In this document: positions 27,515-37,277 of the stretch, piece by piece
Numbering within the stretch: the stretch's first letter is position 1
Layout: every line of letters starts with the position of its first letter
Assembly (NCBI GenBank): GCA_030041215.1
Contig: JASHOH010000107.1
Location: 1 to 61,100, forward strand
Direction: 5' to 3'
Length of the DNA: 61,100 nucleotides
DNA from: Candidatus Sulfotelmatobacter sp.
GTDB lineage: Bacteria; Acidobacteriota; Terriglobia; Terriglobales; Acidobacteriaceae
Program-made: the position numbers and the translations under genes
The notes under the pieces: generated by a model
The model's database searches: none
Told to the model about the DNA's origin: nothing
What the model saw: only the letters and a program-made list of their open reading frames with translations

Positions 27515-28190
27515 ATGAAGATGATGCCGCCGTGGCTGGGCGTCATCGACGCCATTCTCGAACAGGATCAAAGCCAACCCAAGAAACAACGGCACACCGC
27601 CAAGCGAATCTTCGATCGCTTGCGCTCCGAGCACGGCTACACCGGCGGTTACACCATCGTGAAAGACTACGTGCGGCTGCGCCGGCTGCTGCGACACGAG
27701 GAGATGTTCGTGCCGCTCGTGCACGCGCCGGGGGAGGTGCAGGCAGACTTCGGCGAAGCCCAGGTGGTGATCGGCGGCGTGGAGCAGAAGGCGTACTACT
27801 TCGTCATGGATCTGCCACAGTCCGACGACAGTTTCGTCGTCGCCTACCCAGCGGAAACGACGGAGGCATTTTGTGACCCGCACGTGCGCGCTTTGGACTA
27901 CTTCGGCGGGGTGCCACGCTGGATTGTCTACGACAACACCAGGCTGGCGGTGGTGCGGATTCTGGGCGACGGGGAACGCAAAAAGACGCGGGCGTTTGCC
28001 GAGTTACAGAGCCACTATCTGTTCGCAGAGCGTTTCGGGCGGCCGGCGAAAGGCAACGACAAGGGAGCCGTCGAAGGACTGATCGGCTATGCACGGCGAA
28101 ACTTTCTGGTACCGGTCCCGCGCTTTAACAGTTGGGACGAGTTGAACGGGCGCTTGCGGGAGCAATGCCGCGATGCGCTCATACTGGCGG
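27515..28190 (+). pseudogene. IS21-family transposase IstA remnant
   Basis: The frame encodes the central part of an IS21 IstA transposase: SQPKKQRHTAKRIFDRL, then the catalytic core with acids in QADFGEAQV, IVYDNTRLAV and KGAVEGLIGYARR, so the DDE triad is present. The N-terminal helix-turn-helix region and the C-terminal end are missing, and there is no istB. Similarity stops near 28185, where the frame runs into IS110 sequence. It is therefore a fragment that cannot transpose alone. Confidence 0.85.
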
Positions 28191-28638
28191 CAGCGCAACG
28201 ATCTGGTGCAGTCGGCAGGTCGAAACATTCAGCGCATGCAGCAAGATGCTCACGCAGATGAATACCCAGCTGGCTAATGTGCTGACCGATATCAGCGGAC
28301 GCGTCAGCGGGGATAAGATCATTGGCAAAGGTCGCCGGCCCACCAACAATCGCATCACTGTCGCTTTGAAAATGGCGGCGACCAGCTTAAAGGCCAGCAA
28401 CACCTATCCGAGAGCGCAGTTCCGTTGACTGCGCACCAAACTGGGCGCACCCGTGGCGATCAAGGCCATGGCTGCCAAGCTGGCGCGCTTGGTTTACTGC
28501 ATGCTGCGCCACGGGATAAAGTACGTAGATAAGGGAATGGAATTCTATCAAGCCAAACACGGCCGCCTACAGATCCAACACCTCAAGTGGAAGGCTGAGC
28601 AGCTGGGATTCCGAGTTATCGAAGCCCCCGCAGCCTAA
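28190..28638 (+). pseudogene. IS110-family transposase remnant
   Basis: The C-terminal half of an IS110 transposase in pieces. RNDLVQSAGRNIQRMQ begins in one frame near 28194. The frame shifts near 28245 to LTQMNTQLANVLTDISG. An internal deletion follows at about 28315-28345, then NNRITVALKMAATSLKASN, an in-frame TGA at 28426-28428, and the family's C-terminus (KLARLVYCMLRHG, YVDKGMEFYQ) to 28638. At least three lesions show it is long dead. It directly abuts the IS21 fragment. Confidence 0.82.
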
Positions 28639-28685
28639 AAACCCGGAGACGTAGTAGCGTTAGTCGAGTTTCTGGAAAGAGTAGA

Positions 28686-29852
28686 GTGCGATTGAAAAGG
28701 AAAGGGGCGAATTTCGGCGCAAGGCTGCTTCTGCTGCTGACCGCGGGCTCCCTGGCGGCGGTGCTGGGCGGATGCGGCCGCTCTCCAAACGCGTCGGCTC
28801 CGGTGCGCCCGCCGGAGGTAGAAGTGGCCCCGGTGACGCAAGGAAACGTCCCCATTTATGGGGAGTGGATTGCCACGCTGCAGGGCTATGTCAACGCCCA
28901 AATCCAGCCCCAAGTCACCGGCTACCTGATCAAGCAGGACTATCGCGAAGGCGCCCTGGTGCATCAAGGCGACGTGCTGTTCGAGATTGATCCCCGGCCT
29001 TTTCAGGCCGTGCTCGATCAGGCCAAAGCCCAACTGGCCCAGGCCCGGGCGCAAGTCGCCACGGCCACGCTCAATGTGAAGCGGGACATTCCCGAGGCCC
29101 AAGAGCGCGCAATCCCGCAAAGCCAGTTGGACAATGACACCAACGCCGAGTTGGCGGGAAAAGCGGCCGTGCAGGCGGGCGAGGCCGCGGTCGAACAAGC
29201 CGAATTGAACCTGGGATTCACCAAAGTCCGCTCCCTGATTGATGGCATTGCCGGTATCGCCCAGGTCCAGGTGGGCAACCTGGTCGGCCCCACGACCGTG
29301 CTCACGGGGGTTTCGCAAGTCAATCCGATTAAGGTTTATTTTCCCATCAGCGCCGTCGAGTATCTACAGCTGGCGAACCGGCTCAATCCGGGCGCGGTGA
29401 AGCTGTTCTCGGGTGCATCCTCGGTTCCGCTGGAGTTGGTCCTGCCCAACCGCAGCACGTACGGTTACAAAGGGAGGATGCTGTTTGCGGACCGGCAGGT
29501 GGATCCGCAGACGGGGACCATCCAGATCGTGGGCGAGTTTCCCAACCCCGATATTATTCTCCGGCCCGGGCAGACCGGCCGCGTCCGCGCGGTCATGGAA
29601 TTGAGAAAGGGGGCGCTACTGGTTCCGCAACGCGCCGTAACGGAGTTGCAAGGGAGCTACCAGGTGGCGGTGGTCGGCGCCGGCAACAAGATCAGCATTC
29701 GCACGGTGCAAGTCGGCGAGGTCTCCGGAACGATGTGGATCATCCGGCAAGGGTTGCAACCGGGCGAGCGCGTGGTGGCCGAGGGAACCGGGAAGGTGCG
29801 CGAGGCCATGGCGGTCACTCCGAAACCCTACACATCTGCGGGGGAGAACTGA
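28686..29852 (+). CDS. RND efflux periplasmic adaptor lipoprotein (AcrA/MexA type)
   Basis: A 388-residue membrane-fusion protein. The GTG start is followed by a signal peptide ending in a lipobox (VLGGC), so it is probably anchored in the inner membrane. The barrel-sandwich hybrid (YVNAQIQPQVTGYLIKQ), the alpha-hairpin (QAKAQLAQARAQVATAT) and the beta-barrel domain (NPIKVYFPIS) appear in order. It links the inner-membrane pump to the outer-membrane channel. It is the first gene of a three-gene operon; the pump gene starts four bases after its stop. The IS110 remnant ends only 48 bases upstream, so the original promoter region may have been altered. Confidence 0.95.
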   Translation: MRLKRKGANFGARLLLLLTAGSLAAVLGGCGRSPNASAPVRPPEVEVAPVTQGNVPIYGEWIATLQGYVNAQIQPQVTGYLIKQDYREGALVHQGDVLFEIDPRPFQAVLDQAKAQLAQARAQVATATLNVKRDIPEAQERAIPQSQLDNDTNAELAGKAAVQAGEAAVEQAELNLGFTKVRSLIDGIAGIAQVQVGNLVGPTTVLTGVSQVNPIKVYFPISAVEYLQLANRLNPGAVKLFSGASSVPLELVLPNRSTYGYKGRMLFADRQVDPQTGTIQIVGEFPNPDIILRPGQTGRVRAVMELRKGALLVPQRAVTELQGSYQVAVVGAGNKISIRTVQVGEVSGTMWIIRQGLQPGERVVAEGTGKVREAMAVTPKPYTSAGEN

Positions 29853-29855
29853 GCG

Positions 29856-32800
29856 ATGTCGCAGTTCTTCATTAACCGGCCCATTGTGGCGATGGTGATC
29901 GCGATCCTGACGGTGATCGTGGGCGGCATTACCATCTTCATCCTGCCGGTGGCACAGTTTCCCAGCATCGTTCCGCCGGAAACCAGAATTCAGGCGACCT
30001 TTGTGGGGGCTGATGGGGAAACCCTAGCCCAATCGGTGGCCACGCCCCTCGAGGAGCAGATGAGCGGCGTGGACAACATGAATTACATGTGGTCGGTGAA
30101 TGCCACGGGCAATGGCCAGATGCGCATGATCGTGGATTTTGCCGTCGGCACGGACCCCAATACGGACCTGATTCTCACCCAAATGCGCGAGACCCAGGCC
30201 GCCGCGTATTTGCCGGCGCAGGTGGCGCAATACGGCGTGACGGTGCAGAAATCGACTTTGGCGCCGCTGCTGCTGGTGGCCGTGTATTCCCCGCACGGCA
30301 CTTACGACGCCCAATTCCTGGCTAACTATGCCTATATCAACCTGAACGACCCCATCACGCGCGTGCCGGGCGTGGCCCAAGTGCAGATCTTTGGAGCGGG
30401 CCAATATGCTATGCGGGTCTGGCTGGACCCCGCCGCGCTGGCCCGGGTGGGGCTCACCGTTCCCGACGTGATTAATGCCATCGAGGCGCAGAACACGGTC
30501 AACCCGGCCGGGCAACTGGGGGCCGAACCGTCGCCCCCAGGCCAGGAATTCACTTACTCGGTGCTGGCGCAGGGACGCCTGATAACCGCCGAACAGTTCG
30601 GGGACATCGTGCTGCGCGAAAATCCTAATGGCGGCATGGTGCGAATCAAAGACGTGGGGCGGGTCGAACTGGGGGTGCAGTATTACTCCTTGATGGGCCG
30701 TCTGAACGGCAAGCCCAGCGCGGTGATGGCCATTTACCAGTTGCCGGGCTCGAACGCCGTGGACACCGCGAAAGGGGTCAAGAAACTGATGACCCAGCTT
30801 CAGAGCCGCTTTCCCAATGACATTACCTATGCCATCTCTCTGGACCAAACGATGGCGGTGACCGAAGGGATGAAGGAAATCCTGATCACCCTGCTGCTGG
30901 CTTTGGCCCTGGTTATTCTGGTGGTCTATATTTTCCTGCAAGACTGGCGCGCTACCCTAATCCCTTTGCTGGCAGTTCCCGTTTCGCTGGTGGGAACTTT
31001 TGCGGTTTTTCCGCTGTTCGGGTTCTCCATCAACACGCTATCGATGTTCGGCATGGTTCTGGCCATTGGTTTGGTGGTAGACGACGCTATTGTGGTGGTC
31101 GAGGGCGTGCAACGCCACATCGAGGAAGGCCTGGCCCCCAAGGATGCGGCGCGCAAAGCCATGAAAGAACTGTCCGGACCGGTGATCGGTATTGCCTTGG
31201 TGCTGTCGTCGGTGTTCGTGCCCACCATTTTTGTTCCCGGCATCACCGGCAGGCTCTACCAGCAATTCGCCATGACCACCGCCATCTCCGTGCTTATTTC
31301 CGCTTTCAACGCCCTCAGCCTCAGCCCGGCGCTGGCCGGGATATTGCTGCGGCCTGCGGCTGCGCCGGAGGCCGGCAAGCGCCGCGGGCTACTGCGGAAA
31401 TTCTTTAACCCCTTCAATGCCTGGTTTGGGCGCTCCACGGACGGCTTTGTGCGTTGGTCGCACGCGGTGATTCGCAAGGGCGCGCTGGTGCTGGTCTTGC
31501 TGGCCGCGGCCGGCCTGGCCGCATATTTCTTTGGCCACCGGCTGCCGTCGAGCTTCCTGCCCGACGAGGACCAGGGGTACGTCTATGTGAACATGGACCT
31601 GCCCCATGTGGCCTCGCTGCAACGCACCAATGCGGCGGCCAAAGAGGTGGAGAAAATCCTGGCCGCGACACCCGGCGTCGAGTACACCACCAGCGTGATC
31701 GGCTTCAGTTTGTTGAGCTACGTGCAGACCACGTACGACGCCTTCTTCTTTGTTTATTTGAAACCCTGGAGCAGCCGGCAACAGCGGGACGAGCAGTATC
31801 AGGCCATTAAGAATCGCCTGAATCAAGAGTTGAGCCGGCTTCCGCAGGGGACTCTGTTCAGCTTCTCTCCTCCAGCTATTCCCGGCGTGGGCACCTCCGG
31901 CGGTTTCACGGTGGCCCTGGAGGACCGGGGCGGACATGACGTTCCCTATCTTGCCGCCAACGTGGATAAGTTCGTCGCCGCGGCCCGCAAACGCCCGGAG
32001 ATAGGGACCATCAACTCTTCGTTCCTGCCCAGCGTGCCGCAGAAGTTTATCGACGTGGACCGCGATAAGGCGCTGAAGCTCGGCGTGCCGATCACGGACA
32101 TCTATCAGACCATCGAGACTTTCCTGGGTGGATATTTCGTGAACTATTTCAATCGGTTCGGCAGAGAGTGGCAGGTGTACGTCGAGGGCGCCGGCCCTTA
32201 CCGGAGGACTACGGAGGACCTCAGCCAGTATTACGTGCGCAACAACCAAGGAGGAATGGTGCCCCTGTCGGCCTTGGCCCGGTTCGAGCCGCATATGGGC
32301 CCGGAATTCATCATGCACTACAACGAATACCCGGCCGCCCAGATTAACGGCAACGCCGCGCCCGGCTACAGCTCGGACCAGGCGACCGCGGCCCTGGAAG
32401 AAGTCTTCCAGCAGACCATGCCGCACGACATGGGTCTGGACTACATGGGTATGTCGTTTCAAGAGCAGAAGGCGCGGCAAGGAATTTCACCCGCCGCCAT
32501 CTTCGGCCTCTCGCTGTTATTCGTCTTCCTGATCCTGGCGGCGCTCTACGAAAGTTGGTCGCTGCCCTTCAGCGTGCTGCTGAGCACGCCGGTGGCGGTT
32601 TTCGGGGCCCTGGCGGCGCTCTGGCTGCGCCGCGCTATGCTGGGCCTGGTCGAGCCGCCGTACATGGTCCAGATCGAGAACGACGTCTACGCGCAAATCG
32701 GCTTGGTGATGCTGATCGGCCTGGCAGCTAAGAATTCGATTTTGATCGTGGCCTTTGCTCAAGCCGACTACGACCGAGGGATGTCCCCGGTGGATGCCGC

Positions 32801-33092
32801 ACTGACGGCGGCCCGGGTTCGACTGCGGCCGCTGCTGATGACCTCGTTCGCTTTCATCCTGGGGTGCGTGCCGCTCTGGACCGCCTCGGGAGCCGGCGCC
32901 GTGGCACGCCAGGTGATGGGGACGACGGTGATCGGCGGCATGGTCGCGGAGACCTTCATCGGCAGATTCTTTGTTCCGGCGATCTTCTGCGTGGTGGAGA
33001 AGATCGCGGGCGCGAAACGAACGCGCACGCCGGCGTTCTCTCCCCCCGGCGAGGCCCCCGCAGGAAGTGAAGGATGGGGGAGTGAAGGATGA
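29856..33092 (+). CDS. RND multidrug efflux permease (AcrB/MexB, HAE1 type)
   Basis: A 1078-residue inner-membrane proton/drug antiporter. It has the classical N-terminus MSQFFINRPIVAMVIAI, twelve membrane helices in two sets (about 10-30 and 340-560; about 555-580 and 890-1050), two large periplasmic porter domains, and the proton-relay acids in helix 4 (GLVVDDAIVVVE). The C-terminal tail is Pro/Gly-rich. The stop codon overlaps the start of the outer-membrane gene by four bases. Substrate range cannot be predicted, but hydrophobic antibiotics, dyes or plant compounds are typical. It appears intact. Confidence 0.97.
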   Translation: MSQFFINRPIVAMVIAILTVIVGGITIFILPVAQFPSIVPPETRIQATFVGADGETLAQSVATPLEEQMSGVDNMNYMWSVNATGNGQMRMIVDFAVGTDPNTDLILTQMRETQAAAYLPAQVAQYGVTVQKSTLAPLLLVAVYSPHGTYDAQFLANYAYINLNDPITRVPGVAQVQIFGAGQYAMRVWLDPAALARVGLTVPDVINAIEAQNTVNPAGQLGAEPSPPGQEFTYSVLAQGRLITAEQFGDIVLRENPNGGMVRIKDVGRVELGVQYYSLMGRLNGKPSAVMAIYQLPGSNAVDTAKGVKKLMTQLQSRFPNDITYAISLDQTMAVTEGMKEILITLLLALALVILVVYIFLQDWRATLIPLLAVPVSLVGTFAVFPLFGFSINTLSMFGMVLAIGLVVDDAIVVVEGVQRHIEEGLAPKDAARKAMKELSGPVIGIALVLSSVFVPTIFVPGITGRLYQQFAMTTAISVLISAFNALSLSPALAGILLRPAAAPEAGKRRGLLRKFFNPFNAWFGRSTDGFVRWSHAVIRKGALVLVLLAAAGLAAYFFGHRLPSSFLPDEDQGYVYVNMDLPHVASLQRTNAAAKEVEKILAATPGVEYTTSVIGFSLLSYVQTTYDAFFFVYLKPWSSRQQRDEQYQAIKNRLNQELSRLPQGTLFSFSPPAIPGVGTSGGFTVALEDRGGHDVPYLAANVDKFVAAARKRPEIGTINSSFLPSVPQKFIDVDRDKALKLGVPITDIYQTIETFLGGYFVNYFNRFGREWQVYVEGAGPYRRTTEDLSQYYVRNNQGGMVPLSALARFEPHMGPEFIMHYNEYPAAQINGNAAPGYSSDQATAALEEVFQQTMPHDMGLDYMGMSFQEQKARQGISPAAIFGLSLLFVFLILAALYESWSLPFSVLLSTPVAVFGALAALWLRRAMLGLVEPPYMVQIENDVYAQIGLVMLIGLAAKNSILIVAFAQADYDRGMSPVDAALTAARVRLRPLLMTSFAFILGCVPLWTASGAGAVARQVMGTTVIGGMVAETFIGRFFVPAIFCVVEKIAGAKRTRTPAFSPPGEAPAGSEGWGSEG

Positions 33093-34507
33093 GGAGACGC
33101 GGGATCACCCTGACGCTGCTCGGCCTGTCCATCACCGGCTGCCTGATTGGTGCCGGCTGCCTGATGGGCCCCAACTATCATCGGCCCAAAGTAAATGCGC
33201 CTTCGGTTTATCGCGGGCAGCCGGCGAGTCCCTCGGCCCAGCCCTCCGCGGAATCTCTGGGCAACGAAAAGTGGTGGACGGTTTTTCACGATCCCGTCCT
33301 GCAGCAGCTCATCCGCACGGCCTTGCAGCAGAATTACGACGTGCGGATTGCCGTCACGCGCGTCCTGCAAGCGCAGGCGCAACTGGGCATTACCCGCTCC
33401 AGTCAGTACCCCACCGTGAACGCGGGCGCCCAGGTTTTCGAGCTGTATAACCCGAAAGTTTCCTCTATCTTCCCCGCCTATAGCGAACAGGCCGGCCAAC
33501 TGGACTTATCGGTCATCTGGAACCTGGATTTCTGGGGGAAATACCGCCGCCAAACCGAAGCCGCGCGCGCCAATCTGCTGGCCAGCGAGTGGGGACGCCG
33601 CGCCGTGATCACTTCGGTAGCTTCCAGCGTGGCCACCGCCTATTTAAAACTGCGCGAGCTTGACCTGGCCCTGGACATCTCGCGCCAGACACTGGCTTCG
33701 CGGCAGGATTCCCTGCGCCTCACGCAGGTATTGTTCGACAACGGTTCCTCTTCCCTGCTGGATTTGCGCGAGGCCCAAGAACTGGTGGACACCGCCGCGG
33801 AATCCATCCCGGATTTGGAGCGCCAAATTCAACAGCAGGAAGATTTAATCAGCAACCTGTTAGGTCAGAATCCCGGGCCGGTGGCGCGCGGCCTCGCGCT
33901 CACCGAGCAACCTGCCCCGCCGGAGGTCCCCGCCGGGATTCCTTCGGAGTTGCTGGAACGCCGGCCGGATATTCGCGAAGCGGAGGCCAACTTGATCGCC
34001 GCCAACGCGAACATCGGGGTGGCCAAAGCGGCTTTTTTCCCCAACATTTCCCTCACCGGCACGGGAGGCTTCGAGAGCTATGCGCTCAAAACGCTCTTCA
34101 CCGAGCCCAACGCCCTTTGGTATACCGCGGCCTCGGCGTCCCAGCCGATTTTCCAAGCCGGAGCCCTGCATGCCGGCGTGGCGCTGGCCACCGCGCAGCA
34201 ACAACAAATGTTGCTGACCTACCAACAAACCATCCAAGAGGCTTTCCGCGAGGTCTCCGATGCGCTGATCGCCTATCAAAAATATCGCCAGTATCTCGAG
34301 CGGCAACAGGCGCTGACCCGGGAGGCCCAAGATGCGGTGCACCTTTCCGATGTCCTCTACAAGAACGGGGGCGCCAGCTATTTGCAGGTCTTAACAAGCG
34401 AAACCAACGCCTTCGCCGCTGAACTGAACCTGGCCCAGGCGCAACTGAACCTGCGGCTGGCGCTGGTCCAGCTTTACCAGGCGCTCGGCGGCGGCTGGCA
34501 GCCGTAA
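33089..34507 (+). CDS. Outer-membrane efflux lipoprotein (NodT/OprM family)
   Basis: A 472-residue TolC-like channel. The signal peptide ends in a lipobox (IGAGC), and NYHRPKVNAP is the typical start of the mature NodT-family protein. Two outer-membrane-efflux repeats follow, with helical hairpins such as LDISRQTLASRQDSLRLTQ and the LLERRPDIREAEANL motif. It forms the exit duct of the preceding RND pump. The ATG overlaps the pump stop (ATGA), so the genes are translationally coupled. The operon appears to end here. Confidence 0.95.
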   Translation: MRRRGITLTLLGLSITGCLIGAGCLMGPNYHRPKVNAPSVYRGQPASPSAQPSAESLGNEKWWTVFHDPVLQQLIRTALQQNYDVRIAVTRVLQAQAQLGITRSSQYPTVNAGAQVFELYNPKVSSIFPAYSEQAGQLDLSVIWNLDFWGKYRRQTEAARANLLASEWGRRAVITSVASSVATAYLKLRELDLALDISRQTLASRQDSLRLTQVLFDNGSSSLLDLREAQELVDTAAESIPDLERQIQQQEDLISNLLGQNPGPVARGLALTEQPAPPEVPAGIPSELLERRPDIREAEANLIAANANIGVAKAAFFPNISLTGTGGFESYALKTLFTEPNALWYTAASASQPIFQAGALHAGVALATAQQQQMLLTYQQTIQEAFREVSDALIAYQKYRQYLERQQALTREAQDAVHLSDVLYKNGGASYLQVLTSETNAFAAELNLAQAQLNLRLALVQLYQALGGGWQP

Positions 34508-34627
34508 ATCCTGCCGGATCAGGTCCCGGGGAACCTTATCGACTTTGGTTATCTCGCTGCACTGGTAGAGGGAAACTCGATCGCCGCCGCGACGGTCCGG
34601 GGATTTCGTTCAACAACTCCAGGTGTC

Positions 34628-35227
34628 ATGCATACGCTCGTTCTAACGCCTGATTCAGGGACCATCAGCATTGAAGGCGTCGATATCGCTACGCACCGGT
34701 CGGAAGCACTTCAGCGCACGAACTTCGCGGCTGTCTACGCCCAACTGCCAGGGAACTTGACAGTCCAGCAGAACTTACGTGTTTTTGGGCTCTTGTACGG
34801 GGTGAAAAACCTCGCAGAACGCATCGAAGGCCTGCTGCAGCAATTCGATCTAGAGAAATTCCGGGGTGTGAAGTGTGGCGTGCTCTCTTCGGGAGAGCAA
34901 ACACGAGTATCACTCGCCAAGGCGATGCTCAATTCGCCGCAGCTCCTGCTGCTGGATGAACCAACAGCATCGCTGGACCCTGCAATTGCCCGCGACATTC
35001 GCAACAAGATCAAAGATTTTGCGGCGCAGGGAACAGGTGGCGCGCTCTTGACCTCGCACAATATGTATGAGGTGGAGGATGTTTGCGGTCGAGTGCTCTT
35101 CCTCTCGCGTGGAAGAATCCTGCTCGAAGGCGATCCGAAGACCCTGCCGCGAGAGCATGGCAAGACGACGCTGGAGGAGCTTTTCATCAGCGTAGCTCGC
35201 GAGCCGCTCACCCTTGAGGTCGAATAA
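34628..35227 (+). pseudogene. ABC transporter ATP-binding protein without Walker A
   Basis: The frame encodes an ABC ATPase from just after the P-loop (MHTLVLTPDSGTISIEGVD) to the end. It retains a Q-loop region, the signature LSSGEQTRVSLAKAML, Walker B LLLLDEP and the H-loop SHNMYEVEDV. The first 40 or so residues with the P-loop are missing, and the sequence upstream is unrelated, so it cannot bind ATP normally. It belongs to the drug/polysaccharide exporter type with a partner permease. The permease gene after it is also truncated. Confidence 0.8.
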
Positions 35228-35232
35228 ACGTC

Positions 35233-35391
35233 ATGGCTTTTATCCACACCGCAGCCATTGTGCTCCGCCAGTTCTACCTCGTCCGTGGAAGCCTGTCGCG
35301 CGTGTTACCGCTGTTAGGACAACCAGGCACTGCTGATGGCATGGAATTCGCATCTTTATGTTGTCTACGGAGTGGTTTACCGATGGGTTGA
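35233..35391 (+). pseudogene. ABC transporter permease, 5' fragment
   Basis: The frame starts six bases after the ATPase gene with MAFIHTAAIVLRQFYLVRG, which resembles the N-terminus of ABC-2 type permeases paired with such ATPases. Similarity ends after about 30 residues and the frame stops at 35391. The remaining 230 bases to the next gene hold no recognised remainder. Confidence 0.55.
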
Positions 35392-35632
35392 TTACAGCGC
35401 GGACATGGGACCTTACTGCGTACTCCGCAGGTTGCTGCTGCTGGATACGCGCTTCTCGGACTCGCGGCGCACGGTCGAGTACAACCGCGAAATCGATGAG
35501 TGCTGCATTCCCTGTAACCGATGACACTCGACCCGGTGACAACAGTCACAGCAGGGAGGTGCACAAGGCGCCAAAATGAACACAGTATCTGGGATTTATT
35601 GTCGGAGGGGGTCCGCTGCGGGGAGGTGTTCC

Positions 35633-36013
35633 ATGTCCGATGACAAGCGCGATATTCTTGAAGCTCTTAAGTTCGAACTCGCGTTCCTGGAGCAGGGAGG
35701 CTATGGACGTTCGGTGCATACGCCCAAGACGCCCACCCGGATCTTCCAGGATTCTCTCTCCTGCATCAATTTCTCGGAGCCGACGCGGCCGCATCCGTGC
35801 ATCGAATGCTTCCTCATCGACTTGGTCCCCGAGAACGCCCAACGTGAAGACGTGCCGTGTCACCACATTCCGCTGAACGCAAATGGGGACACGGTGGACA
35901 CGCTGCGGGACAATCAGCTTAAGATTGAAGAGGCATTGGGACGTTGGCTGCGTGCGACCATCCAGCGCCTGGAGCAGGAGCGCACAGCGGCAGCAAAGCC
36001 GGAACACGCTTGA
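35633..36013 (+). CDS. Conserved hypothetical protein
   Basis: A 126-residue soluble protein with a perfect GGAGGT ribosome site before the ATG at 35633; an in-frame codon at 35576 is less likely. It contains three cysteines and a proline-rich middle (RTHPCIEC-like spacing in RPHPCIECFLIDLVPE) with a histidine pair (CHHIPL), and a C-terminal helix (ALGRWLRATIQRLEQERT). I do not recognise a named family, but composition and start site say it is a real gene. It is surrounded by broken genes and is convergent with the heme O synthase remnant. Confidence 0.68.
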   Translation: MSDDKRDILEALKFELAFLEQGGYGRSVHTPKTPTRIFQDSLSCINFSEPTRPHPCIECFLIDLVPENAQREDVPCHHIPLNANGDTVDTLRDNQLKIEEALGRWLRATIQRLEQERTAAAKPEHA

Positions 36014-36073
36014 GAGATTCAGGCTTTATCCATCCGGGTAGGCGCGCATCCCCTGCCTTAGAAAACGGGAATT

Positions 36074-36971
36074 TCAGGCCCTTCGGGCGACAATCACTCC
36101 AAGAACTATGGGCAGGTAGATAACCGAGGCATGCAGGACGCGGCTGGCCAAGCCGTTGGAGGTTGATCTCGCCAGTCTTGTTGCTTGATAGAGCAAGAAC
36201 ACTCCTGCCAGGAACATGCCGCTCACATAAAACACGCCCCCGCGGTCGAGCAGCGGCCACATCGTAGTGACTATCAAGATCACGGTGAAAGGCAACAATC
36301 TCGGCCCGTGTGAAGCGGGAATCGAGGTCAAACGCGGGCAGCATCTTGTATCCGGCCCTGGCGTAGTCCTCACGGTACATTAACGCAATCGCCAGGAAAT
36401 GCGGGAACTGCTACAGAAAGACAATGGCGAATAGAAACCACGCGTGCCGGCCGATGCTTGCCGACGCACCCGCCCACCCGATCAAAACCGGCATGGCGCC
36501 CGGAAATGCGCCCAGCAATGTGCATAACGGGGTCTTTCGCTTCAACGGAGTGTAGATCAGGAGATAGGAAAGCAACGTGGAGAGCGCGAGCAAGGCTGCT
36601 AATCCGTTCACAGCAGCGGCAAGATACAAGCCTCCAGCGATGCTCAGCAGGATCCCAAACAGAAATGCTGCACGGGCGCTTAGCCTTCCAGAAGGCAACG
36701 GCCGGTTGGCCGTGCGGCGTATCTGACCGTCCCACACTCGCTCCATCCACTGATTCAGCGTAGCCGTACCGCTCGCCACCAGCAAAGTTCCGATGAGCGT
36801 GTTGACCAAGCCAACGATGCGGAGCGGTCCACGGGAAGCTAGACAGTAACCGGCCGAAGTGGTCATTAGAATCAGCAGGTTTACTTCGGGCTTGGTGAGC
36901 GTGTAATAGTCTCGAAGCTTGGATATGCGTAGATTTGCGGAACCGGGTAGCATCGCCGTTCTGGTTGCCAT
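36074..36971 (-). pseudogene. ctaB: Protoheme IX farnesyltransferase (heme O synthase), broken
   Basis: A UbiA-type prenyltransferase that would add a farnesyl chain to heme b. The N-terminal two-thirds (YYTLTKPEVNLLILMT, with NQWMERVWDGQIRRTANRPL as the prenyl-diphosphate site) is clean. At 36411-36413 the expected tryptophan codon before QFPHF reads TAG. A second lesion, one extra T near 36288-36290, shifts the frame within the AFTVIL segment. After that the C-terminus (FYVSGMFLAGVFLLYQ) continues in another frame to 36074. Without the two lesions it would be a normal protein of about 299 residues. It begins five bases after a small membrane gene in a decayed cytochrome oxidase cluster. Confidence 0.85.
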
Positions 36972-36976
36972 CTCGA

Positions 36977-37252
36977 TTACCAGTCGGACCCATTCTCTAT
37001 TTGGGTGTTGGCCTGATGGAATTGGTTCCGCTTGCGACAAGCAAGAAACATGGCGCCCAGGCACAGAGACAGCGGTGGAATGAGTAGAATAATAATCCCG
37101 CTGCGCAATGCCCGAATCATGCGAGCTCCAGAATTTGCCGCTTGTGTGTAGCAAAGTGAGTAGCCTTGGGGGAATGCCAGCGGAGTAAGCGTCAGCGCGA
37201 CCGACGCCACCAGTGCAATCGCGACCACACGGAGTATTCTTCGGATTCCCAT
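36977..37252 (-). CDS. Small membrane protein of a cytochrome oxidase cluster
   Basis: A 91-residue protein with two predicted membrane helices (about residues 6-24 and 48-68) and a polar C-terminus. GGGGA lies four bases before the ATG. It sits between the truncated oxidase subunit III and the broken heme O synthase, a common place for small assembly or accessory proteins. No family name can be given. With both neighbours broken it is probably no longer useful, though its own frame is intact. Confidence 0.6.
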   Translation of the reverse strand: MGIRRILRVVAIALVASVALTLTPLAFPQGYSLCYTQAANSGARMIRALRSGIIILLIPPLSLCLGAMFLACRKRNQFHQANTQIENGSDW

Positions 37253-37277
37253 TTTTCCCCACACGGCGTACGCATTC

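Noticed and set aside
31389-32480. 363-codon open frame on the minus strand opposite the RND pump
   Set aside because: Antisense to a conserved transporter; composition is rich in His, Arg and Gln as expected of a shadow frame.
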